Source: Imtechella halotolerans (GTDB lineage Bacteria > Bacteroidota > Bacteroidia > Flavobacteriales > Flavobacteriaceae). Taken from it: 64,000 nt of DNA. Made by a program: the position numbers and the translations under genes. The stretch is taken from positions 2,885,501-2,949,500 of the forward strand of contig NZ_CP117969.2 of assembly GCF_028743515.2 (NCBI RefSeq), given 5' to 3'. Shown one piece after another: positions 54,435 through 63,691 of the stretch; the stretch's first letter is position 1; each line of letters opens with the position of its first letter. The notes under the pieces are model-generated. The model was not told the DNA's origin. It worked only from the letters and a program-made list of their open reading frames with translations, and searched no databases.

Positions 54435-55718
54435 ATGAATAAGAAAAGAATTATCATTATTTTATCTATTGCATTACTGCTCATTGTTTTAATAATGGGT
54501 AAAAAACAAGGTTGGTTTGGCGATAGTGGTGATTATAAAGAGGTCACATTTCAAAAGTTGTCTAAAATGACAATTGTGGAAACAGTCTCGGCTACTGGGA
54601 AAATTCAACCTGAAATTGAAGTTAAAATATCTTCAGAGGTATCAGGAGAAATTATTGAATTGGCTGTAGTAGAGGGTCAACAAGTTGAAAAGGGGGATTT
54701 GTTGGTTAGGATTAATCCAGATTTATATCAATCTAGCTTAAGTAGAACCCAGGCAAGCTTACAGAATGTCAGAGCAGGATTACAACAAGCTGAAGCTAGT
54801 TTGAAAGAGACGGAAGCTAACTATCAACGTAATAAAGGGTTGTATGATAAAGGAGTTATTTCTAAAGCAGAATGGGACAAAATAGTGTCGTCTTATGAGG
54901 TAGCAAAGGCATCAAAGCAATCTGCTTATTATAATGTTCAAAGTGCTTCAGCCACAGTGAATGAGGCTCAAGATAATCTTAAGAGAACTACAATTTACGC
55001 CCCTGTATCCGGAACTATTTCTAAACTTGATATCGAATTAGGTGAGCGGGTTTTAGGTACCCAACAAATGGCAGGAACCGAGCTCATGCGTGTAGCTAAC
55101 CTTCAAAACATGGAAGTGGAGGTAGATGTCAATGAAAATGATATTGTTAAAATTGCTGTAGGTGATAGCGCAGATGTTGAGGTAGATGCATATCTTAAAA
55201 AGAAGTTTAGAGGAATTGTTACTAATATTGCTAATACGGCTAATGCAACAACAAGTGCTGATCAAGTAACTAATTTTAAAGTTAAAGTGCGCATTCTTGA
55301 GGAGTCCTATAAGGATTTGTTAGAAGGTAAACCTGAAACCTATTCTCCTTTTCGACCTGGAATGACAGCTACTGTTGATATCATTACTACTACTAAAAAT
55401 GATATAGTTGGTGTTCCTATAAGTGCAGTAGTGGTTAAAACAGACACCAGTTCAGTTAAAAAAATTGTAATTTCTGAAGAAGCTACAGCTGGAAAAGAAG
55501 AACGTTTTGAATGTGTTTTTGTAAAAGATGGAGAAAATGCTAAATTGCGTGTTGTAAAAACAGGTATTCAAGATGACACTAATATTGAGATTATCGAAGG
55601 TTTAAATGGGGATGAAGAAATTATAACAGGACCTTATGCCTTAGTTTCTAAAACTCTTAAATCGGGAGATAAAGTAAAGTCTGTCACTGAAAAGCCTAAG
55701 AAAGAAGAAGAAAAATGA
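54435..55718 (+). CDS. HlyD/MacA-type periplasmic adaptor subunit
   Basis: A 427-residue membrane-fusion protein. It has one N-terminal helix (about 5-22), a lipoyl-like half (SGEIIELAVVEGQQVEKGD), a coiled-coil hairpin (about 95-175), the second lipoyl half (YAPVSGTISKLDIELGERV), a beta-barrel and a membrane-proximal domain, with a Lys/Glu-rich tail. It links an inner-membrane pump to the TolC duct. The expected MacB or RND pump gene does not follow; tsaB overlaps its last 4 bases instead. The pump must be encoded elsewhere. Confidence 0.93.
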   Translation: MNKKRIIIILSIALLLIVLIMGKKQGWFGDSGDYKEVTFQKLSKMTIVETVSATGKIQPEIEVKISSEVSGEIIELAVVEGQQVEKGDLLVRINPDLYQSSLSRTQASLQNVRAGLQQAEASLKETEANYQRNKGLYDKGVISKAEWDKIVSSYEVAKASKQSAYYNVQSASATVNEAQDNLKRTTIYAPVSGTISKLDIELGERVLGTQQMAGTELMRVANLQNMEVEVDVNENDIVKIAVGDSADVEVDAYLKKKFRGIVTNIANTANATTSADQVTNFKVKVRILEESYKDLLEGKPETYSPFRPGMTATVDIITTTKNDIVGVPISAVVVKTDTSSVKKIVISEEATAGKEERFECVFVKDGENAKLRVVKTGIQDDTNIEIIEGLNGDEEIITGPYALVSKTLKSGDKVKSVTEKPKKEEEK

Positions 55719-56383
55719 TAAGCCACATACTGTGTATTGAGACTTCGGGAACCAATTGTTCGGTTGCGATTTTTAATAAAGATCAAATGGTAATCCTTAA
55801 AGAGACCAATACCGGAAGCTTTTCACATGCTGAAAACTTACACAAATTTATTGAAGAAGCACTAAATGGTGCTTCTTTGTCTTTTCATGATATAAGCGCA
55901 ATTGCGGTTAGTATGGGACCTGGTTCCTATACTGGATTGCGCATAGGAGTCTCTGCTGCCAAAGGTTTGTGCTTTGCTTTAAATATTCCGTTAATCGCTA
56001 TTCCAACACTGCGATTACTTGCAAATGCAGTCAAGTTAGAAGAAGGTGTGGTAGCACCCATGCTAGATGCTCGTCGCATGGAGGTTTACGCTGCCTTGTA
56101 TGACGTACATAATGGAGTTGAGCTGAGAGAAACTAAAGCTGAAATTCTAGATGAAAATTCCTATCATACATTTTTAAAGAATGGAATAGTAACCTTTGTG
56201 GGGGATGCAGTTAATAAGGCTAAGGAGTTGATTGTTCACGAAAATGCCAACTTTATTGAGGATATATATCCTTCTGCGCTTGAAATGGGAACGCTTGCCT
56301 TTGAAAAATTTCAGCAGCAAGCGTTTGAAGATGTGGCTTATTTTGAGCCTTATTATTTAAAAGATTTTGTGGCCGGTAGATAG
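55715..56383 (+). CDS. tsaB: tRNA threonylcarbamoyladenosine biosynthesis protein TsaB
   Basis: A 222-residue cytoplasmic protein of the ASKHA fold. With TsaD and TsaE it makes t6A at position 37 of ANN-decoding tRNAs. It opens ILCIETSGTNCSVAIF and carries the dimer segment SMGPGSYTGLRIGVSAAKGL. It lacks the metal site of TsaD, as normal for TsaB. The ATG overlaps the stop of the adaptor gene (ATGA), so it is translationally coupled to an unrelated efflux gene. The next gene is convergent, 8 bases away. Confidence 0.94.
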   Translation: MISHILCIETSGTNCSVAIFNKDQMVILKETNTGSFSHAENLHKFIEEALNGASLSFHDISAIAVSMGPGSYTGLRIGVSAAKGLCFALNIPLIAIPTLRLLANAVKLEEGVVAPMLDARRMEVYAALYDVHNGVELRETKAEILDENSYHTFLKNGIVTFVGDAVNKAKELIVHENANFIEDIYPSALEMGTLAFEKFQQQAFEDVAYFEPYYLKDFVAGR

Positions 56384-56391
56384 AAGGCTTT

Positions 56392-57051
56392 CTAATAACT
56401 TTTTATAGCATTTAAAGCTTGAATGAAATCTTCTTCTTTACGTAAGCTATTTTTGTTTTTTTCTAAATATACTTCCATGGATTTTTTGTGGTCATTATCT
56501 AAGTTATTTAAGAGATCTTTTTTCTTCAATTTGATTTCTTTTGGGGTCTTTTTCTTTGGTGTAATAATGTAATATTTTACCTCATCGATGAAGTGAGCCT
56601 TGTTGCCTGTGTCGTAGCCTGTTTTAGCTGGGGTTGCTTCAACGAATTTTTTAATCGGTTTTTTGAGCAATAGAACCTCACCTTCATTTAGTACCATAAA
56701 ATATCCTAATAAAGAAAAATAAACAAACTTGTCTGCTCCTATGACGGTTGTTAATTCTTCATTTTTAGTCATGAAGAATTTTTCATTTTTCTCATCTGAA
56801 ATAACAATCTCATCATTGTAAGCATCGTAGTTGCTCAGTCGAGTTACAAGGTATTTGCCGTTTTTGTACACTTTAGAAGTAAGGTCAAATTTGTAAAAAT
56901 ACTGAGATCCCTCAACTTCAGCATTGATTGGATTTGCTTTTGTCTGTAATAATGAAGAAGAATATGGGTTTTGATCTGTAAATACTTGACCAAACGATTT
57001 TGCATTGAAAGCCAATAGAGTTGTTAATAAAATGACCTGTGTTAATCTCAT
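56392..57051 (-). CDS. Exported protein of unknown function next to mscS
   Basis: A 219-residue protein that I do not recognise. A Sec signal peptide is clear (MRLTQVILLTTLLAFNAKSFGQ, shown as LTQVILLTTLLAFNA; cleavage near residue 22). The middle part is beta-rich with repeated short strands (YFYKFDLTSKVYKNGKYLV, FVYFSLLGYFMVL). The last 60 residues are very lysine-rich and probably helical (KEIKLKKKDLLNNL). It has no cysteine and no lipobox. It begins 11 bases after the mscS stop on the same strand, so the two are co-transcribed. Confidence 0.75.
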   Translation of the reverse strand: MRLTQVILLTTLLAFNAKSFGQVFTDQNPYSSSLLQTKANPINAEVEGSQYFYKFDLTSKVYKNGKYLVTRLSNYDAYNDEIVISDEKNEKFFMTKNEELTTVIGADKFVYFSLLGYFMVLNEGEVLLLKKPIKKFVEATPAKTGYDTGNKAHFIDEVKYYIITPKKKTPKEIKLKKKDLLNNLDNDHKKSMEVYLEKNKNSLRKEEDFIQALNAIKSY

Positions 57052-57062
57052 GATTTTTTTTT

Positions 57063-57905
57063 CTAAATATAAGATTTTTTCACATAAATATCCCTTTGCG
57101 GGAATGGTATTTCAATTCCGTTTTGATCAAAACGAAGTTTTATTTCTTCCATTACAAAGAAATACATATCCCAATAATCTTCATTTTTAGACCAAAATCT
57201 AAGTGAAAGGTTGACAGAACTATCCGCAAGTTCAGCAACGTAAACCACTGGAGCTGGGTCTTGAAGAATTTTTTCATTAGATCTGGCTATTTCCAAAAGA
57301 ATTTCTTTTGCCTTTTTTATGTCCGAACTATACCCAATACCAGCAATGATGTTTGCACGACGATTTTCTTCTTTACTGTAGTTTATAATATTGTCATTAT
57401 AAAGTGGTCCATTTGGAACAATTGCTAATTCATTTCCAAAGGTGTTTATACTCGTTGAGAAAATGCTTATTTCCTTAACTGTTCCTTTTATTCCTTTGGC
57501 TTCTATAAAATCACCCACTTTAAAGGGTTTAAATAAAAGGATGAGTACTCCGCCTGCAAAGTTAGAAAGTGATCCTTGAAGAGCCAATCCTACAGCCAAA
57601 CCAGCAGCACCTAATATGGCAACAAAGGAGGAATTCTGTACCCCCAATTTTTGAATTACTACAATAAAGAGTAATGCTTTAAGTAGCCAGTTTATCAAGT
57701 TAGCCAAAAATTTACGCAGGGTAATTTCCACCTCACGCCTAACCATCATTTTCTTGAAAACTTTGTTTATCATTCCAATCATCCAAAGACCAACAACCAA
57801 GATGAGGACGGCTGAAATAAGATTGGGGATAAATTCGTACATTTTTTCAATAAGGTAACTAACTAGGTTTTTAGTGTCATTAAGTGATAATTGTAATTTT
57901 TCCAA
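57063..57905 (-). CDS. mscS: Small-conductance mechanosensitive channel, MscS family
   Basis: A 280-residue inner-membrane channel of the short MscS type that opens under membrane tension and releases solutes on osmotic downshock. Three helices are visible; the pore helix is AILGAAGLAVGLALQGSLSN with the Gly/Ala spacing of MscS, followed by FAGGVLILLFKPFKVGD and the beta domain signature KEISIFSTSINTFGNELAIV with VPNG. It is preceded by the DUF255 gene (31-base gap) and followed by the exported unknown protein on the same strand. Confidence 0.95.
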   Translation of the reverse strand: MEKLQLSLNDTKNLVSYLIEKMYEFIPNLISAVLILVVGLWMIGMINKVFKKMMVRREVEITLRKFLANLINWLLKALLFIVVIQKLGVQNSSFVAILGAAGLAVGLALQGSLSNFAGGVLILLFKPFKVGDFIEAKGIKGTVKEISIFSTSINTFGNELAIVPNGPLYNDNIINYSKEENRRANIIAGIGYSSDIKKAKEILLEIARSNEKILQDPAPVVYVAELADSSVNLSLRFWSKNEDYWDMYFFVMEEIKLRFDQNGIEIPFPQRDIYVKKSYI

Positions 57906-57936
57906 AACAATAGTATTATTAAAAAGTTAATTGAAT

Positions 57937-59970
57937 TCAGTTTTTAAGGGTGGTAAATTTTGTTAATACTTCTTGGATGTTTTCGGTGGGAAGTTGGCAG
58001 GAATTATCTCTGCAAAGATAGTAAACTCTTCTATTATCAAAAAACCTATTAGCGAGTAGTGGTAGATTACTTTCTTTGTTAGTCCCGCTTAAAAGTACCT
58101 GAGGGAGATAGGATTTCCATAGTGGCCTCGCCATCTGATCAAGATCATCACCACATATAGCAATTTCATAAAAGGGGATACAAAGCTTTAAATAAAGTGA
58201 TAACCAATTTGCGTGGCTATAAGGAAAAGTAATACTATCTTTTTCCATGTTTAGTAACATTTGTTTAGCTACTTTGTGATAGTATTCCGTATTGAAATGA
58301 TGGGATAGGGCTAGTAGATTATGTCCCATTATCGAATTAGCTGAAGGTATCACATTGTCAGTCTTATCAATTGGGTTAATTATAAGAGTGTTTGTTTTAA
58401 TGGAATTGTAAGTAAACATGCCGCTCTTCGGGTCATAAAATGAGTCGAGAGTATGATCAGTTAAAGCTTTCGCTGTTAATAGCCAATAATCGTTAAAGGT
58501 AATTTCGTATACAGAAAGTAATGCCTCAATGGTGCAAGCGTAGTCTTCCAAAGTCCCATATAAACGTTTTTGTCCACTCTTATAAGTGTGCCAAAGTTGA
58601 TAAGAGTCATCTAAAAGCAAGTCTAATAGCGCTTGCATGGTTTTAATTGCCCTATTTTTGTATGATTCCTCTTGGAAAGAGGTGTATGCATCTACATATG
58701 CTTTTACCAGAAGAGCATTCCATGATGTTAATATTTTATCATCAAGTCTTGGTTTCGATCTCTTTTTTAAGGCCTGTCTCAGTAAATTTTTACAATTGTT
58801 TAGTTTATTGCTGAGTGTTACTATGTTCAAATCATACTCTTCAGCAATTTCATGATTACTCTTTTTTTGAATGAAAACATAATGACCATCTTCCCAATGA
58901 CCAAATGCATTCACATTATAGACTTCTGAAAAAAGAGCGTAATCATCTTTAAGGAGGTCTTTAAGTTCCTCTTGGGTCCACCCATAATATGCGCCTTCTT
59001 CTAAATTGTTGTTTTTATTTAAACTATCAGCATCAAAAGATGAAAAGAAAAGTTCTTCATTGCTTTTCCATTCCGACTCAATAAAGGAAATGGTCTGCTT
59101 TACAATGTCATTATAGAGTGGGTCGGAATTGGTTTTGAATGCGTTGCTGTAAAGTGATATTAATTGGGCGTTGTCATAGAGCATTTTTTCAAAATGTGGT
59201 ATATGCCATTTGTTGTCCACAGAATATCTTGAGAATCCGCCAGATAGGAGGTCATAAACCCCTCCCCAAGCCATACGCTTCAAGGTTAAATGTACATGCT
59301 CCTTAATGGTAGCGTCCTCAAGTAGATGTCCATATTGAAGAAGGAATTGATAGTTTACGGGCATCATGAATTTGGGGGCTCCTTTCATTCCTCCATAAAG
59401 ATTGTCAAAATGTTCGGACCAATCAGTTACTGCTTTTGTTAGGGTAGATAATTGTAGTTCTGTTATCGGTTGCTTTTCGACCAGATTTACAGTGTGTAAA
59501 CCTTGTTCAAGTTTTTTTGCATAGGTTAATACCTTTTCTGGCTGGTGTTGGTAAAGTAAAGACAACTTTTGTAGGGTATCCATCCAATCTGTTCTTTTGA
59601 AATAGGTACCTCCCCAGAAAGGCCTGCCATCAGGTAGGCAGACTACATGAAGTGGCCAGCCACCACTTCCTGTCATAATTTGGACAGCATTCATATAGAG
59701 CATATCTACATCTGGCAATTCTTCTCGATCAATTTTAATATTGACAAAGTGGGTATTCATAACTTCAGCAGCTTCAATACTTTCAAAGGTTTCGTGTTCC
59801 ATAACATGACACCAGTGACAGGCTGCATATCCGATACTTATTAGTAAAGGTTTTTGAAGTCTTTGAGCTTTACGTAAAGTGTCTTCGTTCCATGGGTGCC
59901 AATGAACTGGGTTGTTGGCATGTTGCAGAAGATATGGGCTACTTTCGTATTGAAGAAGATTGGGTTTCAT
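57937..59970 (-). CDS. DUF255 thioredoxin-domain protein (YyaL family)
   Basis: A 677-residue cytoplasmic protein. The N-terminal thioredoxin-like domain (about 1-160) opens with NPVHWHPW and has the site CHWC (Cys51 and Cys54) in the conserved [14 protein letters not shown]. The rest is an (alpha/alpha)6-barrel like that of N-acylglucosamine epimerases and glycosidases ([41 protein letters not shown]). The family is widespread (SSP411/YyaL) with no agreed activity. ATG 59970 ([15 protein letters not shown]) is chosen over TTG 59985. It lies upstream of mscS on the same strand. Confidence 0.92.
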   Translation of the reverse strand: MKPNLLQYESSPYLLQHANNPVHWHPWNEDTLRKAQRLQKPLLISIGYAACHWCHVMEHETFESIEAAEVMNTHFVNIKIDREELPDVDMLYMNAVQIMTGSGGWPLHVVCLPDGRPFWGGTYFKRTDWMDTLQKLSLLYQHQPEKVLTYAKKLEQGLHTVNLVEKQPITELQLSTLTKAVTDWSEHFDNLYGGMKGAPKFMMPVNYQFLLQYGHLLEDATIKEHVHLTLKRMAWGGVYDLLSGGFSRYSVDNKWHIPHFEKMLYDNAQLISLYSNAFKTNSDPLYNDIVKQTISFIESEWKSNEELFFSSFDADSLNKNNNLEEGAYYGWTQEELKDLLKDDYALFSEVYNVNAFGHWEDGHYVFIQKKSNHEIAEEYDLNIVTLSNKLNNCKNLLRQALKKRSKPRLDDKILTSWNALLVKAYVDAYTSFQEESYKNRAIKTMQALLDLLLDDSYQLWHTYKSGQKRLYGTLEDYACTIEALLSVYEITFNDYWLLTAKALTDHTLDSFYDPKSGMFTYNSIKTNTLIINPIDKTDNVIPSANSIMGHNLLALSHHFNTEYYHKVAKQMLLNMEKDSITFPYSHANWLSLYLKLCIPFYEIAICGDDLDQMARPLWKSYLPQVLLSGTNKESNLPLLANRFFDNRRVYYLCRDNSCQLPTENIQEVLTKFTTLKN

Positions 59971-60082
59971 GATTCTAAGGTACAATGAAAACCAATAAAA
60001 ACCCTACCCAAGCTGTTTTTTAAGAAAGGATTAACTTGGTAAAATTCAGAATTTCATGGTTTTGAGTGAATTAAAATTGAAT

Positions 60083-60283
60083 TTATTCAATTTCAAAAGT
60101 GATTTTCACATTTACACGATATTCAACGATTTTATTCTCTTTTACGGCCGCACTTTGATCTTGTATGTATACAGATCGAATGTTTTTCACTGTTTTGGAA
60201 GCATGAGCTACGGCGTTAGAAGTGGCGTCTTCCCAACTTTTAGTTGAGTTCGCCATTAATTCAATTACTTTTAGAATAGACAT
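60083..60283 (-). CDS. Dodecin family flavin-binding protein
   Basis: A 66-residue protein that forms a hollow dodecamer and stores or buffers flavins in characterised members. The pattern is typical: SILKVIELMANSTKSWEDAT, then AVAHASKTVKNIRSVYIQDQ and a final strand RVNVKITFEIE. The flavin-stacking Trp of the SWEDA motif is present. ATG 60283 is chosen; the longer frame to 60325 adds residues that do not fit the family. It is a single gene, 112 bases before the DUF255 gene on the same strand and divergent from the phosphate transporter. Confidence 0.93.
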   Translation of the reverse strand: MSILKVIELMANSTKSWEDATSNAVAHASKTVKNIRSVYIQDQSAAVKENKIVEYRVNVKITFEIE

Positions 60284-60437
60284 GGTTAAAATTTTATAGT
60301 TATTTATAATACTTTTAAGGTACAAAATATAAGCTGTTTAACCAAAAATTTTAAACTCGTAGTAATATTTTGGTAACATTTAGTTAACTTTAGATTTAAC
60401 AAGTTAATGGACTTTTGTGGTCTGTAAAACCATAAGT

Positions 60438-62693
60438 ATGGATCAACTATATCTATTTATGATTATGGCGCTTTTTGCGCTAGCAATTGTCGATTTAGTA
60501 GTAGGGGTAAGTAATGATGCTGTCAACTTTTTAAATTCTGCTATCGGTTCAAAGGCTGTCTCAATGAAAACAATAATGATTGTTGCCAGTGTGGGAGTTG
60601 CCATTGGAGCCGTTTTTTCAAGTGGAATGATGGAAGTAGCACGAAGTGGAATTTTTAATCCACATGGCTTCTACTTTAATGAAATCATGGTGATTTTTAT
60701 GGCGGTAATGCTAACGGATGTATTACTTCTTGATTTATTTAATTCACTAGGATTGCCCACTTCAACTACGGTCTCTATTGTATTTGAATTATTAGGTGCT
60801 GCTGTCTGTGTAGCTATCATTAAGATTTATGGAAGTGGACAAGAATTGTCTGCTTTGATAGATTATATTAACACTCAGAAAGCTACAGAAATTATATTCG
60901 GTATTCTAATTTCTGTGGTAATAGCATTTACCGTAGGTACCATAGTGCAATATATTTCCCGTTTAATTTTTTCATTCCAGTTCGAACGTAATATACGATA
61001 TACTGGAGGTATTTTTGGGGGAGTGGCGCTAACCGCCCTTTCGTACTTTATTGTATTCAAAGGGTTGAAAGGAGTTACATTTATTTCTCCTGAAATGTTG
61101 GAATGGCTGGATAACAACATAAAGATGTTGTTGTTGGGATGTTTAATTGGGTTTACAATACTTTCGCAACTTTTAATAATGTTCTTCAGAATTAATATTT
61201 TAAAAGTAGTCATTGTAATTGGGACCTTTGGTTTAGCTATGGCTTTTGCGGGCAACGATTTAGTTAACTTTATTGGTGTTCCAATTGCTGCTTGGCAGTC
61301 TTTTGAGATGTGGTCAGCTTCTGGATTGTCTCCAGATGCGTTTACTATGGAAGGACTTGCCGGGAAGGTTAAAACGCCTACTTTGTTATTGTTGTTTGCT
61401 GGTGGAGTAATGGTAGTTACACTCTGGTTTTCAAAGAAAGCCCGGAATGTAATTGAAACTGGAATTAATTTATCTCGTCAAAGTGAAGCCGGAAAGGAAC
61501 GTTTTGAGCCTAATTTTTTATCACGTCTAATTGTAAGAGGTACTGTAAATGTAGCTAATGCAGTAGAGTATGTTTTGCCAAAATCAATAGTAGCGAAGGT
61601 AGATGCGCGTTTTCAAAAGCCAGTAGAAAAGAAATCAAAAAAAGAGGATGCTCCTGCTTTTGACCTGGTGCGAGCTGCGGTGAATTTAGTGGTCGCTAGT
61701 ATACTTATTTCCGCAGGTACATCACTTAAGCTACCGCTTTCTACAACCTACGTTACCTTTATGGTTGCTATGGGATCTTCCTTGGCAGATAGGGCTTGGG
61801 GTAGAGAAAGTGCTGTTTATCGTGTGGCGGGAGTGTTTAATGTAGTTGGCGGTTGGTTTGTAACGGCTTTTGTAGCGTTTATTGCCGCATTTATAATGGC
61901 TGCCGTTATTTTTTGGGGTAAAATATATGCGATATTGGTACTCATCATAATCGCAGTATTGTTATTATATAGAAGTTACATCGTCTATAGAAATGCTGAA
62001 AGAGAGAAGAGTCAAAAGCGTCGTTTTGATCGTGCCGATTTAATTACTATTAATGAGATAATTAATGAAAGTTCTGATAATATTTCAAGAGTAATTTCTA
62101 GTGTAAATGAAATTTATGCTACAGTAATTGATAATCTTGGTAAGCAAGATTTAGTAAAACTTAAAAAGAGCAGAAAGAAGCTTAAGAAGTTAGAGGATGA
62201 GGTGGATGAACTTAAGAGTGATGTATTTTATTTTATAAAATCACTTGATGAAACTTCTGTAGAGGCTAGTAAATTTTATATTCTAATTCTTGATTACTTG
62301 CAAGATATGGTTCAGTCTATTGGGTATATTGCACGAAATAGTTATACTCATGTGAATAACAATCATAAGAATTTAAAATTTAATCAAGTACGTGATCTAA
62401 AAGGGATCTCTGATAAGTTTAATGTATTGTTTACTGATATTACAACCACATTTGAAAAGGAATCGTTTGGTAAATTAGAGAAAATCATCCTGGAGCAAAA
62501 AGAACTTCAAGACCATGTTTCTCTTTTAATTCAAAAGCAAATTGATCGTATTCGTACAACGGAGACGAGTCCTAAGAATACAAAGCTTTACTTTAGTTTG
62601 TTATTAGAAACTAAGGATCTTATTGCTGCAACCATTAATTTGTTGTTGCTATTCCAAGAGTTCAATAAGGACTATAAGAAAATAGTGAAGTAA
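60438..62693 (+). CDS. PiT family inorganic phosphate transporter with PhoU-like C-terminal domain
   Basis: A 751-residue protein. The membrane part (about 1-525) carries both PiT repeats: GVSNDAVNFLNSAIGSKAV with GLPTSTTVSIVFELLG, and the second AFAGNDLVNFIGVPIAA with LKLPLSTTYVTFMVAMG. It imports phosphate with a cation. The C-terminal 220 residues are soluble helical coiled coil (KKLKKLEDEVDELKSDVFYF onward), resembling PhoU/DUF47 proteins that are usually a separate gene next to PiT. ATG 60438 (MDQLYLF) is chosen over GTG 60417. It is a single gene ending at a hairpin terminator. Confidence 0.93.
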   Translation: MDQLYLFMIMALFALAIVDLVVGVSNDAVNFLNSAIGSKAVSMKTIMIVASVGVAIGAVFSSGMMEVARSGIFNPHGFYFNEIMVIFMAVMLTDVLLLDLFNSLGLPTSTTVSIVFELLGAAVCVAIIKIYGSGQELSALIDYINTQKATEIIFGILISVVIAFTVGTIVQYISRLIFSFQFERNIRYTGGIFGGVALTALSYFIVFKGLKGVTFISPEMLEWLDNNIKMLLLGCLIGFTILSQLLIMFFRINILKVVIVIGTFGLAMAFAGNDLVNFIGVPIAAWQSFEMWSASGLSPDAFTMEGLAGKVKTPTLLLLFAGGVMVVTLWFSKKARNVIETGINLSRQSEAGKERFEPNFLSRLIVRGTVNVANAVEYVLPKSIVAKVDARFQKPVEKKSKKEDAPAFDLVRAAVNLVVASILISAGTSLKLPLSTTYVTFMVAMGSSLADRAWGRESAVYRVAGVFNVVGGWFVTAFVAFIAAFIMAAVIFWGKIYAILVLIIIAVLLLYRSYIVYRNAEREKSQKRRFDRADLITINEIINESSDNISRVISSVNEIYATVIDNLGKQDLVKLKKSRKKLKKLEDEVDELKSDVFYFIKSLDETSVEASKFYILILDYLQDMVQSIGYIARNSYTHVNNNHKNLKFNQVRDLKGISDKFNVLFTDITTTFEKESFGKLEKIILEQKELQDHVSLLIQKQIDRIRTTETSPKNTKLYFSLLLETKDLIAATINLLLLFQEFNKDYKKIVK

Positions 62694-62716
62694 AGTAGAT
62701 TTTAAGGATATAAAAT

Positions 62717-62747
62717 AAAAGGGGTAGACTTTATGTTTACCCCTTTT
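62717..62747. terminator. Bidirectional terminator between the phosphate transporter and nifU genes
   Basis: A perfect 10-bp stem AAAAGGGGTA/TACCCCTTTT (62717-62726 with 62738-62747) lies between two convergent genes, with A/T-rich flanks on both sides. Confidence 0.87.
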
Positions 62748-62769
62748 AGTATTTATTATTTGTAATTTA

Positions 62770-63666
62770 TTAACCGTTTATGGCTTCTACTCGAAGTTGT
62801 GGATTGTGTAGCATTTCTTTCAGCATGGTTTCGATTCCATTTTTTAATGTAAATGTGGAAGAAGGACATCCGCTACATGCACCTTGTAATATTACTTTTA
62901 CCATATTCGAATTCTCATCATAGGATTCAAATAAAATGTTTCCTCCATCACTTGCTACGGCTGGTTTAATGTATTCTTCTATGATGTTAATAATTTCTTT
63001 GGACGTCGTATCTAATGCTTCAAATGCCGTATCTGTAATTATGTTTTTATTGGATGTTAACATTGCATTTTCATCGATAATTTCTTTTCCGTCAGTGATA
63101 TAGTTACGAATAAATTCCCTTAATTCCATGGATACTTCATTCCAATCAGCCATATCATACTTGGTGATTGAAATATAGTTTTCGTCCATAAAAACCTCTT
63201 TTACAAAAGGAAAATGAAATAATGCAGTAGCCAACGGGGCATGAGATGTGTCATCTATAGATTTGAATTCATGTATAGCAGCTACTAATTTTTTATTCGC
63301 TACATATTTCATTACACTAGGGTTTGGAGTGTTTTCAGCGTATATTGTTACGGGGACTTTCTTTTTGGATTCATCATCTAGTACCACTGGGTTGCCACTA
63401 TTTAAGTAGTCTTCTATTTGTTCAGCAACTTCATTTTGTACATCCATCCATTCAACGATACTGTAACGTTCAATAGCGATAAAATTACCAGATATGTATA
63501 CAGTTTTTACAAATGGCAAATAAAAAAGTTGTTGAGCTAGAGGTGAATTTTTGGCCTCATCTATATTTTTGAATTCATAATTGTTTTTAACCAGAAAAAC
63601 TGGAGCTTCCATTTTGATTATAGTTGGATTACTGGTTTCTTGTATGTTAAGTGTTATTTTATCCAT
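62770..63666 (-). CDS. NifU/Nfu-type iron-sulfur cluster carrier with two N-terminal Nfu domains
   Basis: A 298-residue cytoplasmic protein. Two successive Nfu N-terminal domains are visible, about 1-92 and 105-195; each has a NP(T/S)xxKxxA opening (SNPTIIKMEA and PNPSVMKYVA) and a (L/H)(Y/F)(L/F)PFVKxV strand. A C-terminal NifU-like domain (about 215-298) carries the cluster-binding CSGC (Cys264 and Cys267). It should assemble and pass 4Fe-4S clusters to targets such as ActB and QueG, although that pairing is inference. It is a single gene with a -7 element just upstream. Confidence 0.93.
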   Translation of the reverse strand: MDKITLNIQETSNPTIIKMEAPVFLVKNNYEFKNIDEAKNSPLAQQLFYLPFVKTVYISGNFIAIERYSIVEWMDVQNEVAEQIEDYLNSGNPVVLDDESKKKVPVTIYAENTPNPSVMKYVANKKLVAAIHEFKSIDDTSHAPLATALFHFPFVKEVFMDENYISITKYDMADWNEVSMELREFIRNYITDGKEIIDENAMLTSNKNIITDTAFEALDTTSKEIINIIEEYIKPAVASDGGNILFESYDENSNMVKVILQGACSGCPSSTFTLKNGIETMLKEMLHNPQLRVEAING

Positions 63667-63683
63667 ATCGGTTTATTTTTTTA

Positions 63684-63691
63684 CAAAATTA
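63684..63691 (-). promoter_or_regulatory. Candidate -7 promoter element for the nifU-like gene
   Basis: On the minus strand TAATTTTG matches TAnnTTTG, 17 bases before the ATG. There is no clear -33 TTTG. Confidence 0.45.

Noticed and set aside
56375-56395. Small hairpin TAGAA/TTCTA at the tsaB end as a terminator
   Set aside because: The stem is only about 5 A/T-rich pairs with no clear T run; too weak to call.
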